NCBI GenBank assembly: GCA_030149625.1
Contig: JASLHP010000102.1
Span: forward strand, 1-9,208
Direction of reading: 5' to 3'
Source of the DNA: Solirubrobacteraceae bacterium
Lineage (GTDB): Bacteria > Actinomycetota > Thermoleophilia > Solirubrobacterales > Solirubrobacteraceae
DNA length: 9,208 nt
Position 1 is the first letter of the stretch, and every line of letters begins with the position of its first letter. Under the pieces are notes generated by a model. The model was not told the origin of the DNA and searched no databases. It saw nothing but the letters and a program-made list of their open reading frames with translations. Positions 1 through 6,784 of the stretch are shown here, piece after piece. A program made the translations under genes and the position numbers.

Positions 1-178
1 GGCGCCCGCTGCTGAGGCTCCAGCGCCGCCGGCAGCCGAGGCGCCTGCCGTTACCGAGGCGCCAGCTGCCGAGCAGGCAGCTCCTGCAGCCGAGTCACCA
101 GAGCCAGTCGCAGTTGCACAGCCATCAGACGAGAGCGCGCCCGCAGAGGAGCCCGCGCAGGAGGGACAGCAGCAATGA
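1..178 (+). CDS. rpsB: 30S ribosomal protein S2, C-terminal tail (partial)
   Basis: This is the 3' end of a gene entering from the left edge, read in the frame that starts at base 2 and ends in TGA at 176-178. The visible 58 residues are a low-complexity tail made almost wholly of Ala, Pro, Glu and Gln, with imperfect AEAPA-type repeats and no folded domain. The S2 assignment rests on context: rpsB lies directly upstream of tsf in most bacteria, and S2 proteins of high-GC actinobacteria often end in long Ala/Glu-rich extensions. S2 is a small-subunit protein of the ribosome. The stop overlaps the tsf start as ATGA, so the two are probably translationally coupled. The S2 core lies outside the window, so identity is inferred rather than seen. 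Confidence 0.75.
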   Translation, partial: APAAEAPAPPAAEAPAVTEAPAAEQAAPAAESPEPVAVAQPSDESAPAEEPAQEGQQQ

Positions 179-780
179 GCACGACCGAGATTTCGGCCAA
201 GGACGTCAAGGCGCTGCGCGAGCGCACGAGCGCAGGCATGATGGACTGCAAGAAGGCGCTCACGGAGGCTCAGGGCGACATCGAGAAGGCGATCGAGATC
301 CTGCGGGTGAAGCAGGGCAAGAAGATCCAAGATCTCGGCGAGCGCGCCGCGACCGAGGGCACGATCCAGTCCTACGTGCACGCGGGCTCGAAGGTGGGCG
401 TGCTGATCGAGGTCGACTGCAACACCGACTTCGTCGCCAAGAACGAGGACTTCGTTGCCTTCGCGCGCGAGGTCGCGATGCAGATCGCGGCAACGCCGAC
501 GGTCAGATACGTCAGCCGTGACGATGTGCCCGCCGAGCAGCGCAAGGCCGAGTCGCGCATCTACGAGCAGGAAGCTGCCGACAAGCCAGAGAACGTGCGC
601 GAGAAAATCGTCTCCGGAAAGCTCGACTCGTGGCTCGCGACGATCGTGCTGCTCGAGCAGGAGATGCACAACCCGAAGTTCGACGGCAAGACGGTCCAAC
701 AGCTGCGTGACGAGCTGACCGCGACAACTGGTGAGAACGTCGTGATCCGCCGCTTCGTGCGTTTCGCTATCGGCCAGTAG
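175..780 (+). CDS. tsf: Elongation factor Ts (EF-Ts), short form
   Basis: EF-Ts is the cytoplasmic guanine-nucleotide exchange factor that releases GDP from EF-Tu during elongation. The 201-residue protein has the N-terminal UBA-like domain with the signature LRERTSAGMMDCKKAL (residues 14-29) and the core EF-Tu contact motif TDFVAKN (residues 84-90). Its length resembles the short Thermus-type EF-Ts (about 196 residues) rather than the longer E. coli form (283 residues), which has an extra C-terminal part. The start is set by AGGAGGG at 159-165, nine bases before the ATG, and by the ATGA overlap with the upstream S2 tail. A 29-bp gap separates it from pyrH. Confidence 0.97.
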   Translation: MSTTEISAKDVKALRERTSAGMMDCKKALTEAQGDIEKAIEILRVKQGKKIQDLGERAATEGTIQSYVHAGSKVGVLIEVDCNTDFVAKNEDFVAFAREVAMQIAATPTVRYVSRDDVPAEQRKAESRIYEQEAADKPENVREKIVSGKLDSWLATIVLLEQEMHNPKFDGKTVQQLRDELTATTGENVVIRRFVRFAIGQ

Positions 781-795
781 GCAGTGGTCAGCGGA

Positions 796-801
796 TAGGC
801 T
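796..801 (+). promoter_or_regulatory. Candidate -10 box (TAGGCT) ahead of pyrH
   Basis: TAGGCT lies eight bases before the pyrH ATG, in the 29-bp gap after tsf. The gap has no good Shine-Dalgarno sequence. The placement matches a TANNNT -10 element that would give a transcript starting at or very near the ATG (leaderless). The same hexamer sits six to nine bases before three other starts in the window. No convincing -35 is visible. It may be an internal promoter within the cluster. Confidence 0.4.
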
Positions 802-809
802 CCCCGGCG

Positions 810-1550
810 ATGGCCCCTGCCTTCAAACGCATCCTGTTGAAGCTCTCGGGCGAGGCGTTGATGGGCGAGCTCGACTTCGGTACGGATCCCGCGCGCGTCG
901 CGGGGGTGGCGCGTCAGGTCGCCGCCGTGCGCGATCAGGGCGTGGAGGTCGCGATCGTCGTCGGCGCGGGCAACATCTATCGTGGCATGCAGGGCGCGGC
1001 CGCGGGCATGGATCGCTCGACCGCCGACTACATGGGCATGCTCGCGACGGTGCTGAACGCGCTGCCGCTGCAGGACGCGCTGGAGAAGGTCGGCACCAAC
1101 ACGCGCGTGCAGTCGGCGCTCGGCATCTCCGAGGTCGCCGAGCCCTACATCCGCAGGCGCGCCGTGCGCCATCTGGAGAAGGGACGGGTCGTGATCTTCG
1201 CCGCGGGCACCGGCAACCCGTTCTTCACGACCGACACCGCCGCGGCGCTGCGGGCGGCGGAGATTCACGCCGAGATCATCTTGATGGCCAAGAACGGCGT
1301 GCAGGGCGTCTATACCGCCGACCCGGCGCTCGACCCGACGGCGGAGTTCATCCCGGAGATCACTCACATGGAGGCGCTCGAGCGGCGCCTGCGGGTGATG
1401 GACTCGACCGCGCTCGCGTTGTGCATGGAGAACGGCATGCCGCTGAACGTGTTCAACATGGATGACGAAACCGGCCTTGCGCAGATAATCTCAGGCGTGC
1501 GGGTAGGCACGCTTGTATCGACAGCAGGAGGAGAGGGCGATGGCCGCTGA
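810..1550 (+). CDS. pyrH: UMP kinase
   Basis: Bacterial UMP kinase, an amino-acid-kinase-fold hexamer, phosphorylates UMP to UDP with ATP in the cytoplasm. The 246-residue protein shows the phosphate-binding KLSGE (residues 11-15), a glycine-rich loop GAGN (52-55) followed by IYRG, a DYMGM segment, and the nucleotide-site motif GTGNPFFTTD (133-142). The second glycine of the usual GGGN loop is Ala53 here, a mild departure. The only sensible start is the ATG at 810, because the GTG a few codons upstream in the gap runs straight into a stop. The last residues (TAGGEGDGR) go beyond the usual family end, and their codons carry the ribosome binding site of frr. The gene overlaps frr by 11 bp. Confidence 0.96.
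   Translation: MAPAFKRILLKLSGEALMGELDFGTDPARVAGVARQVAAVRDQGVEVAIVVGAGNIYRGMQGAAAGMDRSTADYMGMLATVLNALPLQDALEKVGTNTRVQSALGISEVAEPYIRRRAVRHLEKGRVVIFAAGTGNPFFTTDTAAALRAAEIHAEIILMAKNGVQGVYTADPALDPTAEFIPEITHMEALERRLRVMDSTALALCMENGMPLNVFNMDDETGLAQIISGVRVGTLVSTAGGEGDGR
1526..1531 (+). promoter_or_regulatory. Ribosome binding site of frr (AGGAGG)
   Basis: A perfect AGGAGG lies inside the end of pyrH, eight bases before the ATG at 1540. It decides the frr start in favour of this ATG over the in-frame TTG at 1513, which has no such site and would add nine residues not seen in the family. Confidence 0.85.
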
Positions 1551-2112
1551 GAACCTGATCGACGAACTGCTCGAGGACGCGGGCGGGCGCATGGGCAAAT
1601 CGGTCGAGTCGGCCACACATGAGTTCACGACGGTGCGCACGGGCCGCGCGAGCCCGGCGCTGCTGGACCGGATCGTCGTCGACTACTACGGCGCGATGAC
1701 CCCGCTCAACCAGCTCGCCACGATCTCCGCGCCGGAAGCGCGGCTGCTCAGCGTGCAGCCGTATGACAAATCCTCAATCAAGGCGATCGAGAAGGCCATC
1801 AACGAGTCCGATGTCGGCCTCACGCCGTCCAACGACGGCAGCGTCGTGCGCCTGGTCGTCCCCGAGCTGACCGAAGAGCGCCGTCGCGAGCTCGTGAAGA
1901 TCGTACGCAATCTCGCCGAGGAGGGCCGTGTGGCGGTGCGCAACGTACGCCGCGACACGATGCAGCATCTGCGGGAGCTGAAGGCTGAGGGCGAAGCCTC
2001 TTCCGACGACGAGCACCGGGCGGAGGTCGAGCTGCAGAAGCTGACCGACGGACGCATCGGCGAGCTCGACGGCGCGCTCAAGAGCAAGGAAGAGGAGATC
2101 CTCGCAGTCTGA
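1540..2112 (+). CDS. frr: Ribosome recycling factor
   Basis: RRF works with EF-G to split the post-termination ribosome so that subunits can be reused. The protein is 190 residues, close to the usual 185. It shows the N-terminal helix segment with RTGRAS (residues 33-38), the central domain run LATISAPEARLLSVQPYD, and the long C-terminal helical region with RNVRRD. Start choice rests on the strong ribosome binding site at 1526-1531 and on family length. The first 11 bases lie inside the end of pyrH, and its TGA shares one base with the uppS ATG (TGATG), so pyrH, frr and uppS are probably translated in a coupled way. Confidence 0.97.
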   Translation: MAAENLIDELLEDAGGRMGKSVESATHEFTTVRTGRASPALLDRIVVDYYGAMTPLNQLATISAPEARLLSVQPYDKSSIKAIEKAINESDVGLTPSNDGSVVRLVVPELTEERRRELVKIVRNLAEEGRVAVRNVRRDTMQHLRELKAEGEASSDDEHRAEVELQKLTDGRIGELDGALKSKEEEILAV

Positions 2113-2894
2113 TGCCCGCCGCCGGGGAACCCGTCGCGGCGCGCTACGTGGCGATCATCACCGACGGCAACGGACGCTGGGCGCGGGCGCGGGGTCTGCC
2201 GGTCAACGACGGCCACAGCGCCGGCGCGGACAACGTCAAGGCGCGGCTGCGCGATGCGGCTGAGCTCGGCGTCGAGGAGCTCACCGTGTACTCGTTCTCG
2301 ACCGAGAACTGGTCGCGCCCCGCGGAGGAGGTGCAGGGGCTGATGGAGATGTTCTCGCGGCGCATCGCCGAGGAGACGCCTGAGCTGCACGAGGAGGGCG
2401 TGCGCATGCGCTTCATCGGTCGCCGCGAGGGCATCGGCGAGCGTCTCACAGAGCAGATGCGCTGGGCCGAAGAGCTGACGCGCGCGAACGCCACGATCAC
2501 GATGTTCGTGGCGTTCAACTACGGCGGCCGCGCGGAGATCATCGACGCGGCGCAGCGCTTTGCGGCCAAGCGGGCGGCCCGTCTGGCCGAAGGCCGCCCG
2601 GCCGAATCGGGGTTGCGAGCCGAGGGCGAGCGTCTCGACGCTTCGGCCGGGCTCCTCGCTCTCGAATCTGACGAGGAGCAGTTTCGGGCCTGCTTGTACG
2701 CGCCGGAGATGCACGATCCTGACCTGATCATCCGTACGAGCGGCGAGCGGCGCCTGTCCAATTATCTGCTGTGGCAGTCTGCTTACTCGGAGCTTGTCTT
2801 CCGCGACGAGCTCTGGCCGGACTTCACGCGCGAGGCGCTGGAGCAGTGCCTCGCGCAGTTCGCAGAGCGGCGGCGGCGTTTCGGCGGGCGCTGA
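2112..2894 (+). CDS. uppS: Isoprenyl transferase (undecaprenyl diphosphate synthase family)
   Basis: This cis-prenyltransferase extends farnesyl diphosphate with isopentenyl diphosphate to make the C55-type lipid carrier for peptidoglycan and other surface polymers. The catalytic motif DGNGRWA begins at Asp18, preceded by ITDG where most members have IMDG. The SFSTENW segment, FNYGGRAEI, and the C-terminal pyrophosphate-binding IIRTSGERRLSNYLLWQSAYSEL (Arg208) are all present. At 260 residues it is slightly longer than E. coli UppS. Between NYGGR and the RTSGE region it carries about 22 extra residues, rich in Ala, Arg and Glu (roughly residues 153-180), encoded over a strong inverted repeat. 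No ribosome binding site stands at normal distance, so re-initiation after frr is likely. Exact chain length of the product cannot be read from sequence. Confidence 0.95.
   Translation: MPAAGEPVAARYVAIITDGNGRWARARGLPVNDGHSAGADNVKARLRDAAELGVEELTVYSFSTENWSRPAEEVQGLMEMFSRRIAEETPELHEEGVRMRFIGRREGIGERLTEQMRWAEELTRANATITMFVAFNYGGRAEIIDAAQRFAAKRAARLAEGRPAESGLRAEGERLDASAGLLALESDEEQFRACLYAPEMHDPDLIIRTSGERRLSNYLLWQSAYSELVFRDELWPDFTREALEQCLAQFAERRRRFGGR
2571..2600. repeat. 9-bp inverted repeat inside the uppS insertion
   Basis: CGGGCGGCC at 2571-2579 is the exact reverse complement of 2592-2600, with a 12-bp loop. It falls in the part of uppS that encodes the extra Ala/Arg-rich segment. It may be only a by-product of GC-rich, Ala/Arg-rich coding, but it would fold strongly in the mRNA. 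Confidence 0.6.
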
Positions 2895-2902
2895 GGGCTC
2901 CG

Positions 2903-3814
2903 ATGTCGAGCGGTCCGCACACTCCTCACGGCGCACGCACGGCGCGGGCCCTGGACCCGCAGGCCGCGCGGCGGCGCGCGATCGGGCGGCGCGCCTCGCG
3001 CGCACGGCGACGGTCGCGCGAGCCTCGCTCGGACCTGAGCGCACGCGTGCTGGCGGCGATTCCCGCGATCGCCGTCGCGCTGTTCTTGATCGTCGAAGGC
3101 GGGATCGTGTTCACGCTGGGCATGGCCGTGCTCGGGGCGATCTGCCTGCACGAGCTGTACGGGATGTACGCGCGCGCGCAGCCGGCGCGCCTGGCCGGCT
3201 TCGTCGCGCTCGCAGGGCTGCTCACGGCGGCTCAGTACGGAGACCAGTTTCAGGTACTGCTGGTCGCCGTCGCCGCGGTGCCGCTCGTGTTTGGCCTGAC
3301 GCTGCTCCAGCCGCGGCCATCTGTCGGCGGCATCGCGGTCACGCTCCTGGGGATCTACTGGATCGGCTTCGCGCTCGCGCACGCCGTGATGCTGCGCGGT
3401 TTGCCGCACGGGCTCGGTATCGTGATCGACATCGCCGTCGGCACGTTCCTCGGCGACACCGGCGCCTACCTCGGCGGGCGCACCTTCGGCCGGCGTCCGC
3501 TTGCGCCCTCGATCTCGCCGAACAAGACCGTCGAGGGATTGCTGGCGGGCATGCTGTTCGCGGTGCTGGGGGTGTGGATCGCCGGGCGCTATCAGGAATG
3601 GCTGCCCGGGACCCACGCGCTGGTCCTCGGCCTCGGCGTCGCGCTGATCGCGCCCGTCGGCGACCTGTTCGAGTCGTTCGTCAAGCGCGAGGCCGGCACC
3701 AAGGACTCGGGCGGGCTGTTCGGCGCGCATGGAGGCGCGCTCGACCGGCTCGACGCGGTGCTGTTCGCGGCCGTCATCAGCTATTACGTGTGGGCAGCCT
3801 ATGTCCATGCGTAA
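2903..3814 (+). CDS. cdsA: Phosphatidate cytidylyltransferase (CDP-diacylglycerol synthase)
   Basis: This integral membrane enzyme makes CDP-diacylglycerol from CTP and phosphatidic acid, the branch point for bacterial phospholipids. The 303-residue protein matches the family signature near its end: SFVKR-x4-KDSGGLFGAHGGALDRLD (residues 258-284). Ala279 stands where a larger hydrophobic residue follows HGG in the usual pattern. GDTGAYLGGRTFG (from residue 184) and APSISPNKTVEG are also typical. Several hydrophobic membrane segments start near residue 45. The first 43 or so residues are a very Arg-rich, presumably cytoplasmic extension. The start ATG follows GAGGG at 2893-2897 by five bases and lies just after the uppS stop. 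Longer in-frame starts would run back into uppS. Its end overlaps dxr by 14 bp. Confidence 0.95.
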   Translation: MSSGPHTPHGARTARALDPQAARRRAIGRRASRARRRSREPRSDLSARVLAAIPAIAVALFLIVEGGIVFTLGMAVLGAICLHELYGMYARAQPARLAGFVALAGLLTAAQYGDQFQVLLVAVAAVPLVFGLTLLQPRPSVGGIAVTLLGIYWIGFALAHAVMLRGLPHGLGIVIDIAVGTFLGDTGAYLGGRTFGRRPLAPSISPNKTVEGLLAGMLFAVLGVWIAGRYQEWLPGTHALVLGLGVALIAPVGDLFESFVKREAGTKDSGGLFGAHGGALDRLDAVLFAAVISYYVWAAYVHA

Positions 3815-4958
3815 GCGCCTGCTGATCCTCGGCTCGACCGGCTCGATCGGCACGCAGGCGCTCGACGTCTGCGAGCGCAGCGAGGAGCTCGAAGTCGTGG
3901 GGCTCGCCGCCGGACGCTCATGGGAGGCGCTGCTCGAGCAGGCGCGCGCGCACGGCGTCGCGCGGATCGGGCTCGGCGATCGACACGCGGCGGCGCGCGC
4001 GTCGGAGGCGTGGACCGACGGCGAGGTGCTCCGCGGCGCCGACGGGCTGGTGAAGCTCGTCGTGGAGTCGGGTGCGGACCTCGTGCTGAACGCGCTCGTC
4101 GGCTCTGCCGGCCTTGGACCGACGGTGGCTGCGCTCGGCGAGGGCATCGACCTGGCGCTCGCCAACAAGGAGTCGCTCGTCGTCGGCGGCGAGCTCGTGA
4201 CGGCGCTCGCCGAAGCCACGGGCGCGCAGATCGTGCCCGTCGACTCCGAGCACACCGCGCTTCACCAGCTGCTCGCCGGGCAGCCGCCGGGCGCTGTCGA
4301 GCGCATTACGATCACGGCCAGCGGCGGCCCGTTTCGCGGGCGACGTCGCGAGCAGCTCGCCGAGGTGACGGTCGCGGAGGCGCTCGCGCACCCCACCTGG
4401 GCGATGGGCGGCAAGATCACGATCGACTCGGCGACGCTGATGAACAAGGGTCTCGAGCTGATGGAGGCTCATCACCTGTTCGGCACGCCGTATGAGCGCA
4501 TCGACGTGGTCGTGCACCCGCAGTCGCTCGTGCACGGCATCGTGCAGCTCGGCGACGGGGCGATGCTCGCGCATCTCGGGCCGCCCGACATGCGCATCGC
4601 GATCTCCTATGCGCTGCACGGTGGCGAGAGCGTACGGCTGCCGATCTCCGCGCTCGACCTCGCGGCCGTCGGCGAGCTGAGCTTCGAGGCGGTCGACCTC
4701 GAGGCGTTCCCGTGCCTGCGGCTCGCCGGCGCGGCGGCACGCGAGGGCGGCACAGCGCCGTGTGTGCTGAACGCCGCCAACGAGATCGCCGTGCACGCCT
4801 TCCTCGAGGGACGGCTGCGGTTCCTCGAGATCTCTGAGGTGATCGAGCGTACGCTCGCCGAGCTGGGCAGCGAATCGGTGCGCTCGTTCGAGTCGCTGTA
4901 CGAGGCGGACCGGCGCGCCCGCGACCTCGCCGGGGAGACCGTCGCGAGTCTCGCCTAG
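3801..4958 (+). CDS. dxr: 1-deoxy-D-xylulose 5-phosphate reductoisomerase
   Basis: Dxr converts DXP to 2-C-methyl-D-erythritol 4-phosphate with NADPH, the committed step of the MEP isoprenoid pathway. The 385-residue protein shows the NADPH-binding GSTGSIG (residues 11-17), LANKESLVVGGEL, the metal-binding DSE (Asp148, Ser149, Glu150) and MNKGLELMEAHHLF with Glu219. These match E. coli D150/S151/E152 and E231 in order and spacing. HPQSLVHG and CVLNAANEIAVHAFL are also present. Two start codons are possible, ATG at 3801 or ATG at 3807 (383 residues). Neither has a clear ribosome binding site, and both lie inside the end of cdsA, so coupling to cdsA is likely. It supplies the pathway whose later step is encoded by ispG downstream and whose products feed UppS. 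Confidence 0.97.
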   Translation: MSMRKRLLILGSTGSIGTQALDVCERSEELEVVGLAAGRSWEALLEQARAHGVARIGLGDRHAAARASEAWTDGEVLRGADGLVKLVVESGADLVLNALVGSAGLGPTVAALGEGIDLALANKESLVVGGELVTALAEATGAQIVPVDSEHTALHQLLAGQPPGAVERITITASGGPFRGRRREQLAEVTVAEALAHPTWAMGGKITIDSATLMNKGLELMEAHHLFGTPYERIDVVVHPQSLVHGIVQLGDGAMLAHLGPPDMRIAISYALHGGESVRLPISALDLAAVGELSFEAVDLEAFPCLRLAGAAAREGGTAPCVLNAANEIAVHAFLEGRLRFLEISEVIERTLAELGSESVRSFESLYEADRRARDLAGETVASLA

Positions 4959-4965
4959 GCCCGCC

Positions 4966-4971
4966 TACACT
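4966..4971 (+). promoter_or_regulatory. Candidate -10 box (TACACT) ahead of rseP
   Basis: TACACT sits seven bases before the rseP ATG, in the 20-bp gap after dxr, where no Shine-Dalgarno sequence is seen. The spacing is that of a leaderless start. It could be an internal promoter for rseP. A -35 match is not evident. Confidence 0.4.
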
Positions 4972-4978
4972 GAGGCGC

Positions 4979-6088
4979 ATGGATTGGGCCATCGCGCTAG
5001 TCGGCTTCATGCTCCTGATCGTGTTGCACGAGCTCGGGCACTTCCTCGCCGCCAAGGCCGTGGGGATGCGCGTCGAGCGCTTCTCGCTTTTCTTCCCGCC
5101 AACGCTCGTGAGCGTTCGCAGGGGCGAGACCGAGTACGGGATCGGCGCGATCCCGCTCGGCGGCTACGTGAAGATCACCGGCATGAGCCCCGAAGAGATC
5201 GGCGCGCTCGAGCCCGAGGTCGCCAGGCGCGCCTACTACAACCAGGCGCCGTGGAAGCGGATCGTGGTGATCCTCGCGGGACCCGGCGTCAACCTGCTGA
5301 TCGCGTTCGGGCTGTTCTGGGCGATCCTCGCGTCGGGCAGCCTCGACGGCGCCTCCACGCTCGAAAACCTCAACGGCTCGATTCACACGCTGCAGCCCAG
5401 CGCGTCAGTCGCGGCGATCGAGCCGGGCGCGCCCGCGGATGGCGTGCTGCACCGCGGCGATCGCATCGTCGCGGTCGACGGCCGCCGCGCGAGCGTCGAG
5501 ACGACGATCAGGGCCGTCGACTCGCATCGGTGCGTGGGCACCCCCGTCAACGGCTGCCGAGCGAATACGCCAGTGCGGCTCACGATCAGCCGCGCCGGAC
5601 GCCGGCTGACGCTCGCGATTCGCCCTCGCTACGACAAGGCGCTCGGGCGGATGCTGATCGGCTTCGACTTCGGCGCCGCCGTCAAGCCGGTTGGTGTGTT
5701 GGCCGCCGCCGGCCTTGCCGCGCGCGAGATGTGGACGACGACGACGAGCATGATCACGAACATCGGCAAGGCGTTCACGAGCTCGAAGGTCCGCAAGCAG
5801 CTGCACAGCGTCGTCGGCATCACCGAGATCGCGCACGAAAGCGTCGTCGCGGGCGCTGGCTATGCGCTCGTGTTCGCCGGGTTCATCTCGCTGATCCTCG
5901 CGGTCTTCAACCTGTTCCCATTCCTGCCGCTCGACGGCGGGCACATCTTGTGGTCGCTCGCCGAGAAGCTGCGCGGACGGCGCGTCTCGCTCGCTGCCAT
6001 GTACCGCTTCAGCTCCGTTGGCATCGTCCTGCTGGCATTCCTCGTGATCAATGGATTGAGCAACGACATCGGCCGCCTCGGCGGCTGA
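4979..6088 (+). CDS. rseP: RIP-type zinc metalloprotease (site-2 protease family, PDZ-containing)
   Basis: M50 family membrane protease that cuts substrates within the membrane. Family members release anti-sigma factors or clear remnant signal peptides. The 369-residue protein starts with a membrane segment carrying the zinc motif HELGH (residues 17-21), followed by the GAIPLGGYVKITG strand region and a second hydrophobic segment (about 93-120). A PDZ domain (about 140-215) comes next, then a hydrophobic C-terminal part with NLFPFLPLDGGH, where Asp319 is the third zinc ligand. The PDZ holds a Cys185-x7-Cys193 pair that could form a disulfide outside the membrane. The gene follows dxr, as in many bacteria. 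It is named by similarity to RseP/RasP/Rip1; the substrate here is unknown. Confidence 0.93.
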   Translation: MDWAIALVGFMLLIVLHELGHFLAAKAVGMRVERFSLFFPPTLVSVRRGETEYGIGAIPLGGYVKITGMSPEEIGALEPEVARRAYYNQAPWKRIVVILAGPGVNLLIAFGLFWAILASGSLDGASTLENLNGSIHTLQPSASVAAIEPGAPADGVLHRGDRIVAVDGRRASVETTIRAVDSHRCVGTPVNGCRANTPVRLTISRAGRRLTLAIRPRYDKALGRMLIGFDFGAAVKPVGVLAAAGLAAREMWTTTTSMITNIGKAFTSSKVRKQLHSVVGITEIAHESVVAGAGYALVFAGFISLILAVFNLFPFLPLDGGHILWSLAEKLRGRRVSLAAMYRFSSVGIVLLAFLVINGLSNDIGRLGG

Positions 6089-6100
6089 GACCGGCTCGTC

Positions 6101-6121
6101 GCGCCGGACGCATCGCGGCGC
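6101..6121. terminator. GC-rich hairpin between convergent rseP and methyltransferase genes
   Basis: GCGCCG at 6101-6106 pairs with CGGCGC at 6116-6121 around a nine-base loop. It fills most of the 33-bp gap between the two convergent stop codons, where a two-way terminator would be expected. No T-run follows on either strand, so it is not a canonical intrinsic terminator. Confidence 0.3.
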
Positions 6122-6775
6122 TCATCGAGCGCAAGACGGATCGTGGCGCTCGTCGACTTGCCGCGCTCGGCCGGCCGGCGGGCGCACGCACACCCAGCTC
6201 TTGACCAGCGGCCCGACGCGCTCGGCTCGTGCGGGACCGAACAGCGACTCCAGCTCGCCGCGGCTGAGCAGCGAGATCGCTTCCCATCCGCCCGTGGCGC
6301 CGAGACGCCAATAGGGTCTGCGCAGGCGCTCCGGCAGCCAGTGGGCTCCCGGCAGCAACGAGTGCGGCTCGATCGGGAACGACAGCGCCGGCGTCTGCAC
6401 GAACCAGCCGCGCGCCACACGCCGCAGCTCGGCGGCGAACGCGGCGCGGCGCTCGGGGAGCACGTGCTCGATCACGCTCGAGCAGTACGCGAGGTCGAAC
6501 TCGCAATCGGCGAACGGCAGGCCCGCGGCGGGGTCGGCGCGCACGAACGGGCCCGGGTAGCTCGGGTGCTCGCGCAGGTCGACTCCCGTGATGTCCAGCT
6601 CCGGCTCGAACGCGCGCAGTCCCAGCACGCCGCAGCCGACGTCGAGCACGCGTGCGTCCGATGCCAGGCGCGCGAGCGCGAAGAAGCGCTCGTGGCGAGC
6701 CGCGCGCGCGCGGCTCGCCAGTGGACCCGCGAGGCGCGCGAGCGGACCGTGTGCGGTGGCGTAGACGTCGGGCAT
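6122..6775 (-). CDS. Class I SAM-dependent methyltransferase, substrate unknown
   Basis: A 217-residue soluble protein with the Rossmann methyltransferase order (Methyltransf_11-like). Motif I is VLDVGCGVLGL (from residue 43). The acidic end of strand 2, GVDL with Asp66, would hold the SAM ribose, and FDLAYCSSVIEHV (93-105) is motif IV/post-IV. The second half has VQTPALSFPIEPHSLLPGAHWLP, a pattern I associate with methyltransferases near surface-polysaccharide or glycolipid genes, so a saccharide or lipid target is a guess. The gene lies on the minus strand between rseP and ispG, which are usually adjacent in this cluster. It converges on rseP with a 33-bp gap and diverges from ispG by 14 bp. 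The start is supported by a TAGGCT box nine bases upstream and no better upstream start. Codon use resembles its neighbours. Confidence 0.85.
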   Translation of the reverse strand: MPDVYATAHGPLARLAGPLASRARAARHERFFALARLASDARVLDVGCGVLGLRAFEPELDITGVDLREHPSYPGPFVRADPAAGLPFADCEFDLAYCSSVIEHVLPERRAAFAAELRRVARGWFVQTPALSFPIEPHSLLPGAHWLPERLRRPYWRLGATGGWEAISLLSRGELESLFGPARAERVGPLVKSWVCVRPPAGRARQVDERHDPSCAR

Positions 6776-6777
6776 CG

Positions 6778-6783
6778 TAGAAT
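6778..6783 (+). promoter_or_regulatory. Candidate -10 box (TAGAAT) of ispG
   Basis: TAGAAT ends six bases before the ispG ATG at 6790. This is the best -10 match in the window and the spacing expected for a leaderless transcript. There is no Shine-Dalgarno sequence. ispG needs its own promoter because the methyltransferase gene interrupts the cluster. No clear -35 is seen inside the methyltransferase coding sequence. Confidence 0.55.
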
Positions 6784-6784
6784 C

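Noticed and set aside
561..1367. 268-residue open frame on the minus strand opposite tsf and pyrH
   Set aside because: It is antisense to two conserved genes, has no motif and no initiation signal, and its composition follows from the coding strand.
1686..3044. Long open frame on the minus strand opposite frr, uppS and the start of cdsA
   Set aside because: It is antisense to three well-identified genes, is very rich in Arg, Ala and His, and shows no domain. Such frames are common in GC-rich DNA because stop codons are rare opposite high-GC third positions.
3795..3800. Another TAGGCT on the minus strand just before the dxr ATG
   Set aside because: It points into cdsA with no minus-strand gene start behind it, so it is taken as a chance match within the cdsA codons for Ala-Tyr.
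2783..4255. 490-residue open frame on the minus strand opposite cdsA and dxr
   Set aside because: Low-complexity Ser/Ala/Arg composition, no recognisable motif, and full overlap with two conserved genes mark it as a shadow frame.
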